DNA from: Mycetocola saprophilus
GTDB taxonomy: Bacteria > Actinomycetota > Actinomycetes > Actinomycetales > Microbacteriaceae
Length of the DNA: 64,000 nt
Direction: 5' to 3'
NCBI RefSeq assembly: GCF_000718085.1
Contig: NZ_JOEC01000002.1
Location: 744,001 to 808,000 of the forward strand
This document shows positions 48,992 to 58,400 of the stretch, one piece after another (position 1 is the first letter of the stretch; every line of letters begins with the position of its first letter). The notes beneath the pieces were generated by a model that was not told the origin of the DNA, did not search any database, and saw only the letters and a program-made list of their open reading frames with translations. The position numbers and the translations under genes are program-made.

Positions 48992-49075
48992 TTTTCCGGG
49001 GAAACCGTGTCTTGCTCGGGGCTGTTGTCGAATTACCTAGAAGCCGTCCAGGCCATTCGCGAGGGAGAACCACTC

Positions 49076-49579
49076 ATGCGCACACTCATTTTGAACGCGG
49101 GATACGAACCGCTCGGGATCGTCTCGTTTAGACGAGCACTCGTGCTGGTCATGAATAATAAGGCCACGGTGCTCGAGGTCGATATCGAGCATCCGGTCTG
49201 GACCTCGGAGGCGGAATATGCTCGCCCCCTGGTGATCGTCCTCGGCACCTACGTTCGTCTGCCGCGGGTGCGTCGAGTGCCGGTGAGCCGGCGCGGGGTT
49301 CTGCGCCGGGACGACTTCCGCTGTGCCTACTGTGGGGCCTCGGCGAACACCATTGACCATGTCATTCCGCGATCGCGTGGCGGTGCCGGCAGCTGGGAAA
49401 ACCTGGTGGCCTGCTGCATGCGCTGCAATAACCTCAAGGCCGACCGCACCCCGCGCGAAATGGGCTGGAGTCTCAACCGCGCCCCGCGGCCCCCGCGTGG
49501 TCCCTCGTGGACCGTGCGCGGAGCGGATCGCGCCGTCCCCTCCTGGGAACCATATTTGGAGAGTCACCTCGCCGCCTAG
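49076..49579 (+). CDS. HNH endonuclease
   Basis: 167-residue nuclease-type protein. The HNH domain is plain: a four-cysteine zinc site (FRCAYCGASANTIDHVIPRSRGGAGSWENLVACCMRCNNLKADR) with the catalytic His in IDHV and the Asn in WENL. The N-terminal half (RTLILNAGYEPLGIVSFRRALVLVMNNKATVLE) is typical of the stand-alone HNH proteins common in actinobacterial chromosomes. ATG at 49076 after GAGGGAGA. The biological target is unknown. Confidence 0.9.
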   Translation: MRTLILNAGYEPLGIVSFRRALVLVMNNKATVLEVDIEHPVWTSEAEYARPLVIVLGTYVRLPRVRRVPVSRRGVLRRDDFRCAYCGASANTIDHVIPRSRGGAGSWENLVACCMRCNNLKADRTPREMGWSLNRAPRPPRGPSWTVRGADRAVPSWEPYLESHLAA

Positions 49580-49590
49580 CGGTGGATAAT

Positions 49591-49626
49591 AACCGGCGGA
49601 CACCCGTTGGGGTCCGGCCGGTTTTT
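49591..49626 (+). terminator. Terminator after the HNH gene
   Basis: A GC-rich imperfect stem (49591-49604 with 49609-49623) followed by a T-run. Confidence 0.8.
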
Positions 49627-49840
49627 GCTCGATCCGCATCCTCAAGGTGCGATTGGTGACAGCCGCACAAATGAGATAACGCATATCGGTATTTTGAATG
49701 CAGATATGTCATTGATTTGTGTGTGATGTGTCTCGGCGAGGCGGTGCCACGAAAAGAGCACGCCCTGGATGCGCGGTTTCGTGTCGATCGCCGCTGACTG
49801 CATGACGACAATCACCAATACAAAAAATGAGGAGCCTGTC

Positions 49841-51220
49841 GTGTTGAAAAAAACACTGTCCGCCGCGATTGCCGCGGCTCTAGCCCTGGGCGGGAGCTTT
49901 GTGGCCGTTTCGGCCGCAACCGCCGCGCCGGATTCCGCCGCCGTCACCACGTCACAGGGCAGGGCCGCGGCCACTGCGGGAGGCCGACTGATCGGCCCGT
50001 GGGTTGCCGCCAGTAACTACGGTTTCGCGAAGTTCGGCATCGTCCAGACTCCGGTTCAGGGGAAGACCTATACGTCCAAGCCGGGGCAGGTGTTTCCAGA
50101 TAGCCCACAGTTCACATTCCCCGCGCTGGAGACCGTCGGGCCAATTACCGGGACCGGCCTGCTGGGGTCGCTCTGTGTGACACGTTCGGAGGTGAAGAAC
50201 AACGCCCAGGTGACCGCCGAACTGTGTAACGGTGGTGCCGACCAGGACTGGGCCATGGTCAAGGGGCCGATGGGCTCGGGATATCACAACAGCTGGTTTA
50301 TGGCGATCCCGAATCGGCTGTCGGATGGGCTGTCGTTTGCGCCGACGCCCCCCGGATCCGTCGCCCCTAGCCCCTGGTCCGTGGTTCGACTGAGCCCGTA
50401 TGGTAACCCGTTTGGTCTTGACATCACCAAGCTTTCGGCCGCCACCGGACTTACCGCACAGGTGACCTCGGTTAACCAGGATGCGCGAACGGCCGAGGTC
50501 TCGGGGACCGGTCAGCCCGGTGCCACGATCCGCCTGGAATTCCCGGTCGGCATCACCACGGATGTGGTTGTCGGGGCCGACGGAAACTGGAACGCAACCG
50601 TGTCGGATCTCCTCACCGGCGACAACACGATCACGGCCAGCCAGTTTGTCTCGGGTGTGCAATCGGGTAACAGCATTCCGATGACCGCAACCATCACCGC
50701 CGGCGCGCTTACCGCCACGGTGCAGGCGGTGGACAACTCGGCGCGCACGGCACTCGTGGGTGGCACCGGAGAGCGTGGAGCCATCGTCAACGTTCTGGTA
50801 GATGGCGTGCAGCGCAGCGCACAGGTGGATGCCCTCGGAAACTGGCAGGTATCGCTGTCGAATCTGAAGACCGGACTGAACCTGATCTCGGTGACACAGA
50901 CGCTGAACGGTTCCACCTCGGCTCCGCTCGCCCTGTCCGTGGTCATTTACGAGACCACGGGTCCGGTAACCTCCTGGGCCAGCATCGAGTCGGTGGACTC
51001 CGGCACCCTGACCGCGGTTGTCACGGGAGCGGATGCTCCGGGAACCGTGGTGATTCTTCGGGGGATTGGCGCGGAGGTTCGGGTGACCACCGGTGCCGAT
51101 GGGCACTGGCGGACCACCATCTCAAACCTCGCCCCGACCGGCCCCAACACGCTCATCGTGAGTCACATCCTGGATGGTGTCGAGAGCACCGTGGCGCAGC
51201 TCACGGTGATCGTCAACTAG
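49841..51220 (+). CDS. Secreted protein with lectin-like start and Ig-like repeats
   Basis: 459-residue exported protein. A GTG with GAGGAG upstream begins a standard signal peptide (LKKTLSAAIAAALALGGSFVAVSAATAA). The N-terminal mature part contains LCVTRSEVKNNAQVTAELCNGGADQDW, resembling the CNGGxxQxW motif of ricin-type lectin repeats, but only one such copy is visible. Three Ig-like repeats of about 80 residues follow (each with a GADGNW, DALGNW or GADGHW turn and a ...TGxNxI pattern). No anchor is seen, so it is probably released. It lies upstream of a GH3 glycosidase and may bind surface or host glycans, which is inference. Confidence 0.72.
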   Translation: MLKKTLSAAIAAALALGGSFVAVSAATAAPDSAAVTTSQGRAAATAGGRLIGPWVAASNYGFAKFGIVQTPVQGKTYTSKPGQVFPDSPQFTFPALETVGPITGTGLLGSLCVTRSEVKNNAQVTAELCNGGADQDWAMVKGPMGSGYHNSWFMAIPNRLSDGLSFAPTPPGSVAPSPWSVVRLSPYGNPFGLDITKLSAATGLTAQVTSVNQDARTAEVSGTGQPGATIRLEFPVGITTDVVVGADGNWNATVSDLLTGDNTITASQFVSGVQSGNSIPMTATITAGALTATVQAVDNSARTALVGGTGERGAIVNVLVDGVQRSAQVDALGNWQVSLSNLKTGLNLISVTQTLNGSTSAPLALSVVIYETTGPVTSWASIESVDSGTLTAVVTGADAPGTVVILRGIGAEVRVTTGADGHWRTTISNLAPTGPNTLIVSHILDGVESTVAQLTVIVN

Positions 51221-51256
51221 GACGTCCCAGGTTCGAGCCTGCCCGCTCAGCCCGTT

Positions 51257-51294
51257 GAATTGCTCGGCTCCACCCCGGTGGTGTCGAGCAATTC
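51257..51294 (+). terminator. Hairpin between the secreted-protein gene and the GH3 gene
   Basis: A long stem (51257-51274 with 51277-51294, one G-T/mismatch region) ending the upstream transcript. Confidence 0.7.
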
Positions 51295-51325
51295 TGCGTG
51301 AGGGCGCGCCGAAAAAATCAAATGC

Positions 51326-51354
51326 TTGCCAAGTTACTTACAGGCCAGTAACCT
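51326..51354 (+). promoter_or_regulatory. Promoter with embedded operator for the GH3 gene
   Basis: TTGCCA (51326-51331), 17 bp, TAACCT (51349-51354) form a reasonable promoter. Its spacer contains the inverted repeat GTTACT (51333-51338) N8 AGTAAC (51347-51352), so a repressor bound there would block RNA polymerase. The regulator is not adjacent. The start codon is 45 bp further on. Confidence 0.6.
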
Positions 51355-51399
51355 TAACTCAACGCACACGCGCAGAGACGCACGGAAGGCGACGCAACG

Positions 51400-53940
51400 A
51401 TGCCCACAACACCCCAGGTTCTCCCGACCCACCGGGACGGAACCACCCTTGACGCGCTGATCGCTCGGATCCCGCTCGAACAGCGAATCACGCTGCTGAC
51501 CGGCATGACGTCCTGGCGTCTGACCCCGATCGCGGAGATCGGCCTCGATTCGGTTGTGGTGTCCGATGGCCCCGTGGGTGTGCGTGGCACCGGGGAGACT
51601 CCGGGGGAGACCTCGATCCTGCTGCCCTCGCCCAGTGCGCTGAGCGCGCTGTGGGATCCCCAGCGTGCGCGCCAGGTGGGAAATCTCTTTGCCCGCGAGG
51701 CCCGCCGCCACGGCGTGGACGTGGTCCTCGCCCCGCAGGTCAACATCCAGCGCACCCCGGTGGGTGGCCGACACTTCGAGTGCTTCGCCGAGGACCCGCT
51801 GCTCACCGCCGAGGTGGGATCCGCCGTGGTCCAGGGCTTGCAGGAGTGCGGCGTGGCCGCGTGCCTCAAGCACTATGTGGCCAACGACTCGGAAACCAAG
51901 CGCACCGAGTACGTGTCCGAGGTGGATGAGCGCACGCTGCGCGAGGTCTACCTGGCACCGTTCGAGCATGCGGTACGCGAGGTTGGCGTCTGGTCGATCA
52001 TGGCCGCCTATAACGGCGTGGACGACGGAACAGAGACCGCCCCGATGACCGAGCACTCGCACCTGCTGCGCGATGTCCTCAAGGACGAGCTCGGATTTGA
52101 CGGTACCGTGATCAGCGACTGGATGGCCACCAACACCACGGTGGAATCCGCGACCGGCGGGCTCGACATCGTGATGCCCGGTCCGGGTGGTCCCTGGGCC
52201 GAAAACCTGCTGGACGCCGTGCGCGCGGGGGAGGTCTCCGAGGAGATCATCAACGACAAGGTGCGCCGCATCCTGCTGATGGCCGCCCGGGTGGGCAAGC
52301 TCGCCGGCTTCGATGCACCCGAGACGCCCGCCGGCCTCGACGAGGTCGAGGACGATGCGCGGATGGCCCGCGAACTTGCGGCGGCCGGCACCGTGGTGCT
52401 GCGTCGTCCCGATGCGGGAATCCCCGCGCTGGTGGACGGAGAATCGATAGCCCTGATCGGCCCGAACGCCGCGCGCACCCACGTGCTGGGGGGCGGCAGC
52501 TCGACCGTGCACCCCGCCCGGGTTCAGGAGATCCACGATGGTCTGACCGAGGCGTTCCCGAACAGTTCGGTCACGCTGAGCCGCGGTGGCGACAGTCGTC
52601 GCTATGCGCCGACCATCCCCGTCCTGGCCGGACTCACCGGATTTGTGGATGCGGCCGGCAACCCGACTGTGCCCGGTGCCGGCATCGTCACGGTCACCCA
52701 GCTGGACGCCGACGGGGAGGTCCTGGGCCACCGCGAGATGGTCGAGTGGGAGGGCTGGGAGCGGGTGACCGACGAGCGGATCGATACCGTGGTGGTCGAG
52801 ACTCGCATCCTGCTCGACGAGCCGGGCCCGCACAGCCTCGAGGTGGGCACCGTGGGTGCCTACCGAATCATCGTGGACGGCGAGCTGATCGCCGAGAGCA
52901 CCACTCCCGCCGGCGCCGAGGTGGTGCTGGATTCCAGCGTGAACAACCCGCCGAGCATCGTGACCAAGGGACTCGTCACCGAACCGCGGGTGGCGGTCCT
53001 GCGGGCCGAGCTCAAGGTTGTGCATGCAGGCGGCTATGGCGAGTTTGTGCGCGCCGAGTTCCGTCACCGCACCCCCAGCGAGGACGCCGACCTGGAGATC
53101 TCGACCGCGGTGGATGCCGCCCGAGCGGCGCAGCGCGCCGTGCTCGTGGTGGGCACCAACGAGGAGGTCGAATCCGAGGGCTGGGACCGCACCTCCCTGT
53201 CCCTGCCCGGACGGCAGGACGAACTGGTGCGCCGCGTGCTCGCGGTCGCGCCGGACACGATCATCGTGGTGAACGCCGGAGCCCCGGTCCTGCTGCCCTG
53301 GCTGGAGGACGCCCAGACCGTGCTCTGGGCCTGGTTCCCCGGGCAGGAAGCCGGCGGCGCTCTCGCCGACGTGCTGGCCGGCCGCGCCGAGCCGCAGGGC
53401 CGACTGCCCTGGACCCTGCCGGCCGACGAAGCCAGTGTGCCCGTGCCGCACGCGATTCCCAACGACCAGGGTCGCATCGACTATGCCGAGGGTGTCCATG
53501 TGGGCTACCGCGGCTGGCTGCGTGCCGGGGCCACCCCGGCGCTGCCGTTTGGATTTGGCCGCGGCTGGACCGACTGGAGCTATCGGGAGCTGGGCGTGCC
53601 GCGCCCGGCCGCGGACGGCTCGGTTGAGGTCGACGTGGTGATTGAAAACGTCGGTGCACGCACCGGCCGTGAGGTGGTTCAGGTGTACCTGGAACCGCCG
53701 GTAGAGACCCCCGAGGGCGAGCGTCCAGTGCGCTGGCTCGCCGGGTTCGGCGCCGGCACCGTGGCCGCGGGGGATCGCGCCACGGTGACCGTGCGCATTC
53801 CTGCCCGCGCCTTTGAGGTGTGGAGCGTCGCCGATTCGGGATGGATTCGTCCCGGCGGCACGTATCGCCTGGTGGCGGGAGCCAATGTGGCCGATACGCC
53901 GCTTGGTGTGAGCTTGGACGTGGCCGCACGCGGGCGGTAG
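51400..53940 (+). CDS. GH3 beta-glucosidase
   Basis: 846-residue glycoside hydrolase family 3 enzyme, probably cytoplasmic because no signal peptide is present. The barrel domain has SDGPVGVRGT, KHYVANDSETKR and the nucleophile aspartate in VISDWMATN. A PA14-like insertion (about 400-520, ending HSLEVGTVGAYRIIVDGELIAES), the second sandwich domain (LVVGTNEEVESEGWDRTSLSLPGRQ) and a C-terminal fibronectin-III-like domain (VDVVIENVGARTGREVVQVYLEPP) complete the usual five-part layout. It releases terminal glucose or related sugars; specificity is not readable. Start ATG with GGAAGG. Confidence 0.93.
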   Translation: MPTTPQVLPTHRDGTTLDALIARIPLEQRITLLTGMTSWRLTPIAEIGLDSVVVSDGPVGVRGTGETPGETSILLPSPSALSALWDPQRARQVGNLFAREARRHGVDVVLAPQVNIQRTPVGGRHFECFAEDPLLTAEVGSAVVQGLQECGVAACLKHYVANDSETKRTEYVSEVDERTLREVYLAPFEHAVREVGVWSIMAAYNGVDDGTETAPMTEHSHLLRDVLKDELGFDGTVISDWMATNTTVESATGGLDIVMPGPGGPWAENLLDAVRAGEVSEEIINDKVRRILLMAARVGKLAGFDAPETPAGLDEVEDDARMARELAAAGTVVLRRPDAGIPALVDGESIALIGPNAARTHVLGGGSSTVHPARVQEIHDGLTEAFPNSSVTLSRGGDSRRYAPTIPVLAGLTGFVDAAGNPTVPGAGIVTVTQLDADGEVLGHREMVEWEGWERVTDERIDTVVVETRILLDEPGPHSLEVGTVGAYRIIVDGELIAESTTPAGAEVVLDSSVNNPPSIVTKGLVTEPRVAVLRAELKVVHAGGYGEFVRAEFRHRTPSEDADLEISTAVDAARAAQRAVLVVGTNEEVESEGWDRTSLSLPGRQDELVRRVLAVAPDTIIVVNAGAPVLLPWLEDAQTVLWAWFPGQEAGGALADVLAGRAEPQGRLPWTLPADEASVPVPHAIPNDQGRIDYAEGVHVGYRGWLRAGATPALPFGFGRGWTDWSYRELGVPRPAADGSVEVDVVIENVGARTGREVVQVYLEPPVETPEGERPVRWLAGFGAGTVAAGDRATVTVRIPARAFEVWSVADSGWIRPGGTYRLVAGANVADTPLGVSLDVAARGR

Positions 53941-54066
53941 CCCCGAACAGTGGGGCGCATTCGAGCGGTCGGGGTGGGGCCGGGTGCGAACTCACAATTA
54001 GGTTCGTTATTGTAGTGGGGACCGGCGCGTCCGGATCACCGACCGCATGAAGTGAAAGGCCCCACG

Positions 54067-54969
54067 ATGAGTGGCACCGAGCCGAACCCCGAGGGCACCC
54101 CGCAGACCCCGCTGCCCGCACCGATCCCGCCGGTGCCGCCCGCACCGCCGGGTGATGCGTATGCGCCGAACCTTCCGCCGTATGGATACCCGCAGCAGGG
54201 TCCCGGCGCTCACACTTCGGCGTATCCCGGGTACCCGCAGCAGGGTGCTGGCGCTCACACTTCGGCGTATCCCGGGTACCCGCAGCAGGGTCCCGGTGTC
54301 CACGCCTCCGCGTCCCCCGGGTACCCGGCGCAGCAGCCCCCGGGCCGCCCCGCGCCCGAAGCGTTGACGATTGTGGCGTTTATCACGTCGTTTGTGCTCT
54401 CGCCGATCGGAATGGTGCTCGGCATCGTGCAGACCGTGCGGGAGCGCGATCGGCATGGGCGTGCCTCGGGGCTCGCGCTGGCCTCCATCTGGGTGGGTGC
54501 GGGCCTGAGCGTCATCACGTTTGTGGCCGGCGTGCTGCTTGCACTCTCACTCTTCGTTTTTAGCGGACTGGTCGCCTCAAGCGGTGTGATCGCCGATTCG
54601 TATTCGGAGGAGGTGCCGCGCGCGGACACCGTGAGCGCGGAGTTCTGCGAGAGCGCCCAGGACCTGACTCCGCTGCTTGAACCCCTGGCCAGCCTGGACG
54701 CCGATGGTTACGCCGAACACGTGGGAGACGGTGGCACGTATGCCGCCGAGACCGAGTTCATGATCAAGGTCGCCGGTGTGGGCGAAACGCTCTGGGACTC
54801 GGCCTCGACCTCGATCGTGGGGGAGGTGGAAACCATGATTGATTCGTCCTGGTACGCCGCCGAGGGGTTTGAGGGGAGCGGGGCGTTTGACCCCCAGGAC
54901 CTGCATGATGCGCAGAGCGCGGCAATCGCCGTCTCGGACTTCGCCACCGAACACTGCACCGCGCCCTGA
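54067..54969 (+). CDS. DUF4190-type membrane protein with Pro/Gly-rich repeats
   Basis: 300-residue protein. The N-terminal 100 residues are Pro/Tyr/Gly-rich, with a 15-residue motif (YPGYPQQGPGAHTSA) repeated about three times. Two membrane segments follow (about 102-122 and 142-168, with GIVQTVRERDRHGRASGLALASIWVG between them), the DUF4190 arrangement. The C-terminal 125 residues are an acidic extracellular helical domain with two cysteines (EFCESAQD and EHCTAP) that could form a disulfide. ATG at 54067 with AAAGG. Role unknown. Confidence 0.78.
   Translation: MSGTEPNPEGTPQTPLPAPIPPVPPAPPGDAYAPNLPPYGYPQQGPGAHTSAYPGYPQQGAGAHTSAYPGYPQQGPGVHASASPGYPAQQPPGRPAPEALTIVAFITSFVLSPIGMVLGIVQTVRERDRHGRASGLALASIWVGAGLSVITFVAGVLLALSLFVFSGLVASSGVIADSYSEEVPRADTVSAEFCESAQDLTPLLEPLASLDADGYAEHVGDGGTYAAETEFMIKVAGVGETLWDSASTSIVGEVETMIDSSWYAAEGFEGSGAFDPQDLHDAQSAAIAVSDFATEHCTAP
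54184..54330. repeat. 45-bp coding tandem repeat, about three copies
   Basis: Copies starting near 54184, 54229 and 54274 are nearly identical and encode the 15-residue Pro/Tyr/Gly motif. The period is a multiple of three, so copy-number change would keep the frame. Confidence 0.85.
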
Positions 54970-55061
54970 GTGCGGCACATGCCGCTCGGGTCCGCGCGGT
55001 GCGCCCGGTCCTGGGCTAACATGGACACGGTCATCCAGTTTTCGGGGATGACGCTGTGCCA

Positions 55062-55136
55062 GCCTCTGTAGCTCAATGGAAGAGCGACTCCGTCCTAAGG
55101 AGCAGGTTGGGGGTTCGAGTCCCTCCAGGGGCACCA
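55062..55136 (+). tRNA. tRNA-Arg (anticodon CCT)
   Basis: 75-nt tRNA with a 7-bp acceptor stem containing one G-T pair (55062-55068 with 55126-55132), D-arm GTAGCTCAATGGAAGAGC, anticodon loop GTCCTAA (CCT, reading AGG) and T-loop TTCGAGT. CCA is encoded. Confidence 0.95.
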
Positions 55137-55152
55137 TCACATCACATCGAGA

Positions 55153-55176
55153 AACCGGGCTGCGGCCCGGTTTTTT
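55153..55176 (+). terminator. Terminator after tRNA-Arg
   Basis: An eight-bp perfect stem (55153-55160 with 55165-55172), loop TGCG, followed by a run of T. Confidence 0.85.
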
Positions 55177-55405
55177 GTTTTGTCCGGGCGATCGGGGGAA
55201 TATTCGTTCCGCTCCGGATATTCGTGAGTCCCCCAAAAGGTCGACACGCCCGGGCCACGGAGGCCTTTTTTTGAGCCTAACGGGGGTTTTGTATATCGCG
55301 GGCAAAAGTACCCTAGGCTCTCTGGGAGTCCGTGCGCCGTGATCCCGAAAATCACCGGTGCGTACCCCCGGGCTCACCTCCCCCCAAGAAAGTACATACC
55401 CTCAT
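55177..55405. other. Upstream region of the adhesin gene
   Basis: About 230 bp without a gene. It contains a GGGGG-AATAT ... ATATT ... CCCCC imperfect inverted repeat (55194 to about 55235), a T-rich run at 55266-55272, and TACATA at 55393-55398, a possible -10 for a leaderless adhesin transcript. No clear operator was found. Confidence 0.5.
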
Positions 55406-58400
55406 ATGAGTCATGCCCTCGTGCAAACGAGGGCGCGTTCCAGCGCGCCCAAAATGTCCCGACGCATCGCCGCACTGATAGCCGGTGTCGTCTCCGTTCT
55501 GCTGGTAATTACCGGCGTGAGCATGCCCGCATTTGCCGCCGGTGAACCGGTTGTGAAGCTCACCCTTCCCAAAACCGGCAGCGCTGGCAACCAGAACGGC
55601 ACCCCCGTATTCGAGCCGGGGAAGGACTACACGCTGGCCTTTGGCTACAGCGATATGGCGGATGGCCAGGTCGTGACCGTCAAGCTTCCCGAGGGTGTGA
55701 CCATCCCGGAGAGCGCGCTCGTAGTGCCCGCGGGCAACACCGCGATCAAGTCCTACACGCTGGATGGCAAGGGCAACCTGCTGGTGACCTTCGCGGACAA
55801 GATCCCCGAGGACCGGGTTCAGGGAACCTTCCAGATCAACTTCCAGTACACCGAGGTCCAGACTTCGCGTGAGATTACCGACACCTGGCTGGTGGACGGA
55901 AAGCCGACCTCGTCGACGGTGGTTGTGAAAAAGACCGGTGACCAGTTCACCAACATCGACAACTCCGGCAAGAAGAACATCGGGAATTTCTCATGGCCGG
56001 GCGTCAGCATCAACGGCGACGGACAGGTTGTCATGGGGCCGGACTTCCTCACCACCTCGATCCCCTACACCGTCGTGGTGCGCAGCAAGGATGCACGCAC
56101 GCCGCTGACCATCACCGACGCGTTCTCGAGCAGCCTGGTGCTGGTGGGCGAACCCACCGCAAAGCTGGTTACCTGGGATGCCAAGGGCATGAACCGGACC
56201 GAGCAGCCCGCGCCCTCGGCCAGCGTCACCAAGCCGACCGCGACCTCCTTCGTCTACACCGCTCAGGCCCCGGCGAACTCCGAGCTGACCCTGACCTACA
56301 ACCTGCGCATCAAGGATGCAGCTGCGCTGGACAGCATCCGCGCGAGCCTGCAGGCTCAGTACGATGCCCGCGACGTGAGCGAGAATGCCGAGCTCAAGGT
56401 TTCGCTGCCCAACACCGCCAAGATCACCGGTGGTACCGCGCACGAGTCCGGTGCCAACGTCGACATTAAGACCACCATCGGCGGCATCGGTGCCTTCGAC
56501 AAGTGGTCGGATATCCCGCGCGACTTCCCGGTGACCTTCACGGAGGGCACCCGCCAGCTGGACCCCACCGTTCCGGTGACCTACACCCTGCGCGCGGACC
56601 TGAACCAGCTCAAGTCGCTGGAGAACACCAAGTACAAGCTCAACCAGAACGTCGTGATCGCCGACGATCTGCCCGCACAGCTGCGTTGGCTGAGCGCCGA
56701 TGCCGCGTTCATCACCGCCTCGAACGGGACCAAGCTGACCCAGGCCGTCGATTTCACCGGTAGCGCCACCGCCTTTGCCGCCGACACCTACCTGAACCAG
56801 TACGCCGTGATCGGCAATAAGCTGCTGGTCAACGTGGGCAAGTCCCCGACCCTGAACGTGGAGATCAAGGTTAAGGCCGAGCTCTTCACCCTCGCGGGCA
56901 ACGGGGTAAACCTCATCAACAAGCCGGGCTGGATCCCCACCGCTCAGGAACTCTACGTTGGCCCGACCAACCGTGCGTCGTTCACCTACTCGAACAACGC
57001 CGATGCCAAGCCGATCGTCAAGTCGCATGAGCACGCGTTCGTGATCGAGAAGGACCGCGAGTTCCCGCTGGATGACGCCGACACCTTCACCAAGAAGAAC
57101 CTCAGCGGTGATGCCCAGGTGCAGCCGGGTCAGCCGATCGCGCTGACCTATGAGTTCGCCGTGAAGCGTCACGCCGGCGATGCCCGCAAGTCGAAGATCG
57201 TGGACCAGATCGACCACAACGTCTTTGACGTGACCCCCGAAACCCTGCCCGCGATCCAGCGCAGCATCGAGGTCAACCGCGAGGGTACCCGTGCCGACGA
57301 TTCGGTGACCGCGGTCATCGCCCCCAACGGCGACCTGGAGTTTGTGGCATCGGCAAAGCTCGCCGCGGCACCGAACGCCGATAACCGTGCGTTCACGCTG
57401 CGGGTGACCCTGCCGGTCAAGGCCCTGGTGGGCAAGGACACCGTCGCCGTGGACAACTCGGCTTCCTACCTGGGTTCCTCGAACCAGTTCGTCTACGACT
57501 CGAGCTTCTCCTCCTCGGCCACCTCGTTTGGTGACGAGCTGGAGCTCACCAAGACGCTCTACAACCCCAAGACCGACTCCTACACCAAGTCGCTGCGCGT
57601 CGAAATGGACGCCGACGGCAAGATGATTAACGACTCGTTCATCTACCGGGTGCGCATGGTCCCGCACGGCAAGTTCGACGCAATGGTGTCGGACGTCAAG
57701 GACGTGCTGCCCAAGTCGCTTGAATTCCTCGGCTTCGTCAAGCCCGACCAGGTCAAGAACGGCACCACCGAGAAGGTGTCTTCGGACACCTACCGGATCC
57801 CCGGTTCGAGCATCGACACGAAGTACGACGCGGCGGCCAACTCGATCTCGATCACCGCGGGCGCGCTGCCCGACGGTAAGGCCGTGGACCTGTTCTTCAA
57901 GGTCAAGGTGAAGGAATTCACCCCGGACATCGGCATCACCAACTCGATCGGCCGCATCTCGGCCACGATCGTGCCCTCCAACGCCTACCCGCTGAACATC
58001 TCCAAGGTGGACTCGGCCGACTCCGAGGTGTCCATCACCGACGAGAGCGCACGCTTCGAGGTTCGCAACGAGGCCGGCGAGGTCGTGGTCAAGAACGTCT
58101 ACGTGGTGGATGGCAAGCTCGTCACCAAGGGCGATGAGGCACACCCGCACCGCTCGGTGACGGTCAAGGAACCCGGCAAGTACACCGTCGTGGAGACCAG
58201 GGCCCCCAAGGGCTACCTGCTCTCCTCCGTTCCGGTCGCCCTGACCATCGACGAGGACGGCGTCCAGTCCCCGGGCGAGGCCAAGATGGTCAACGTCTCG
58301 GCGGGACCGATGGTCTCCGTGGGTGACTACGTCTGGCTGGACACCAACCGCAACGGCGTCCAGGACGGTTCGGAAACCGGCATCGCGGGCGTCAAGCTCG

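Noticed and set aside
48865-49131. An 88-codon ORF with a good Shine-Dalgarno before the HNH gene
   Set aside because: It runs through a strong terminator and into the HNH gene in another frame, and its composition is not protein-like; treated as part of a candidate small transcript.
51221-51290. A tRNA T-arm-like stretch (CAGGTTCGAGCCTG) followed by CTCCACC, suggesting a tRNA or tmRNA fragment
   Set aside because: Only four bases pair in the arm, no acceptor stem or anticodon arm is present, and the rest forms the terminator hairpin of the upstream gene.
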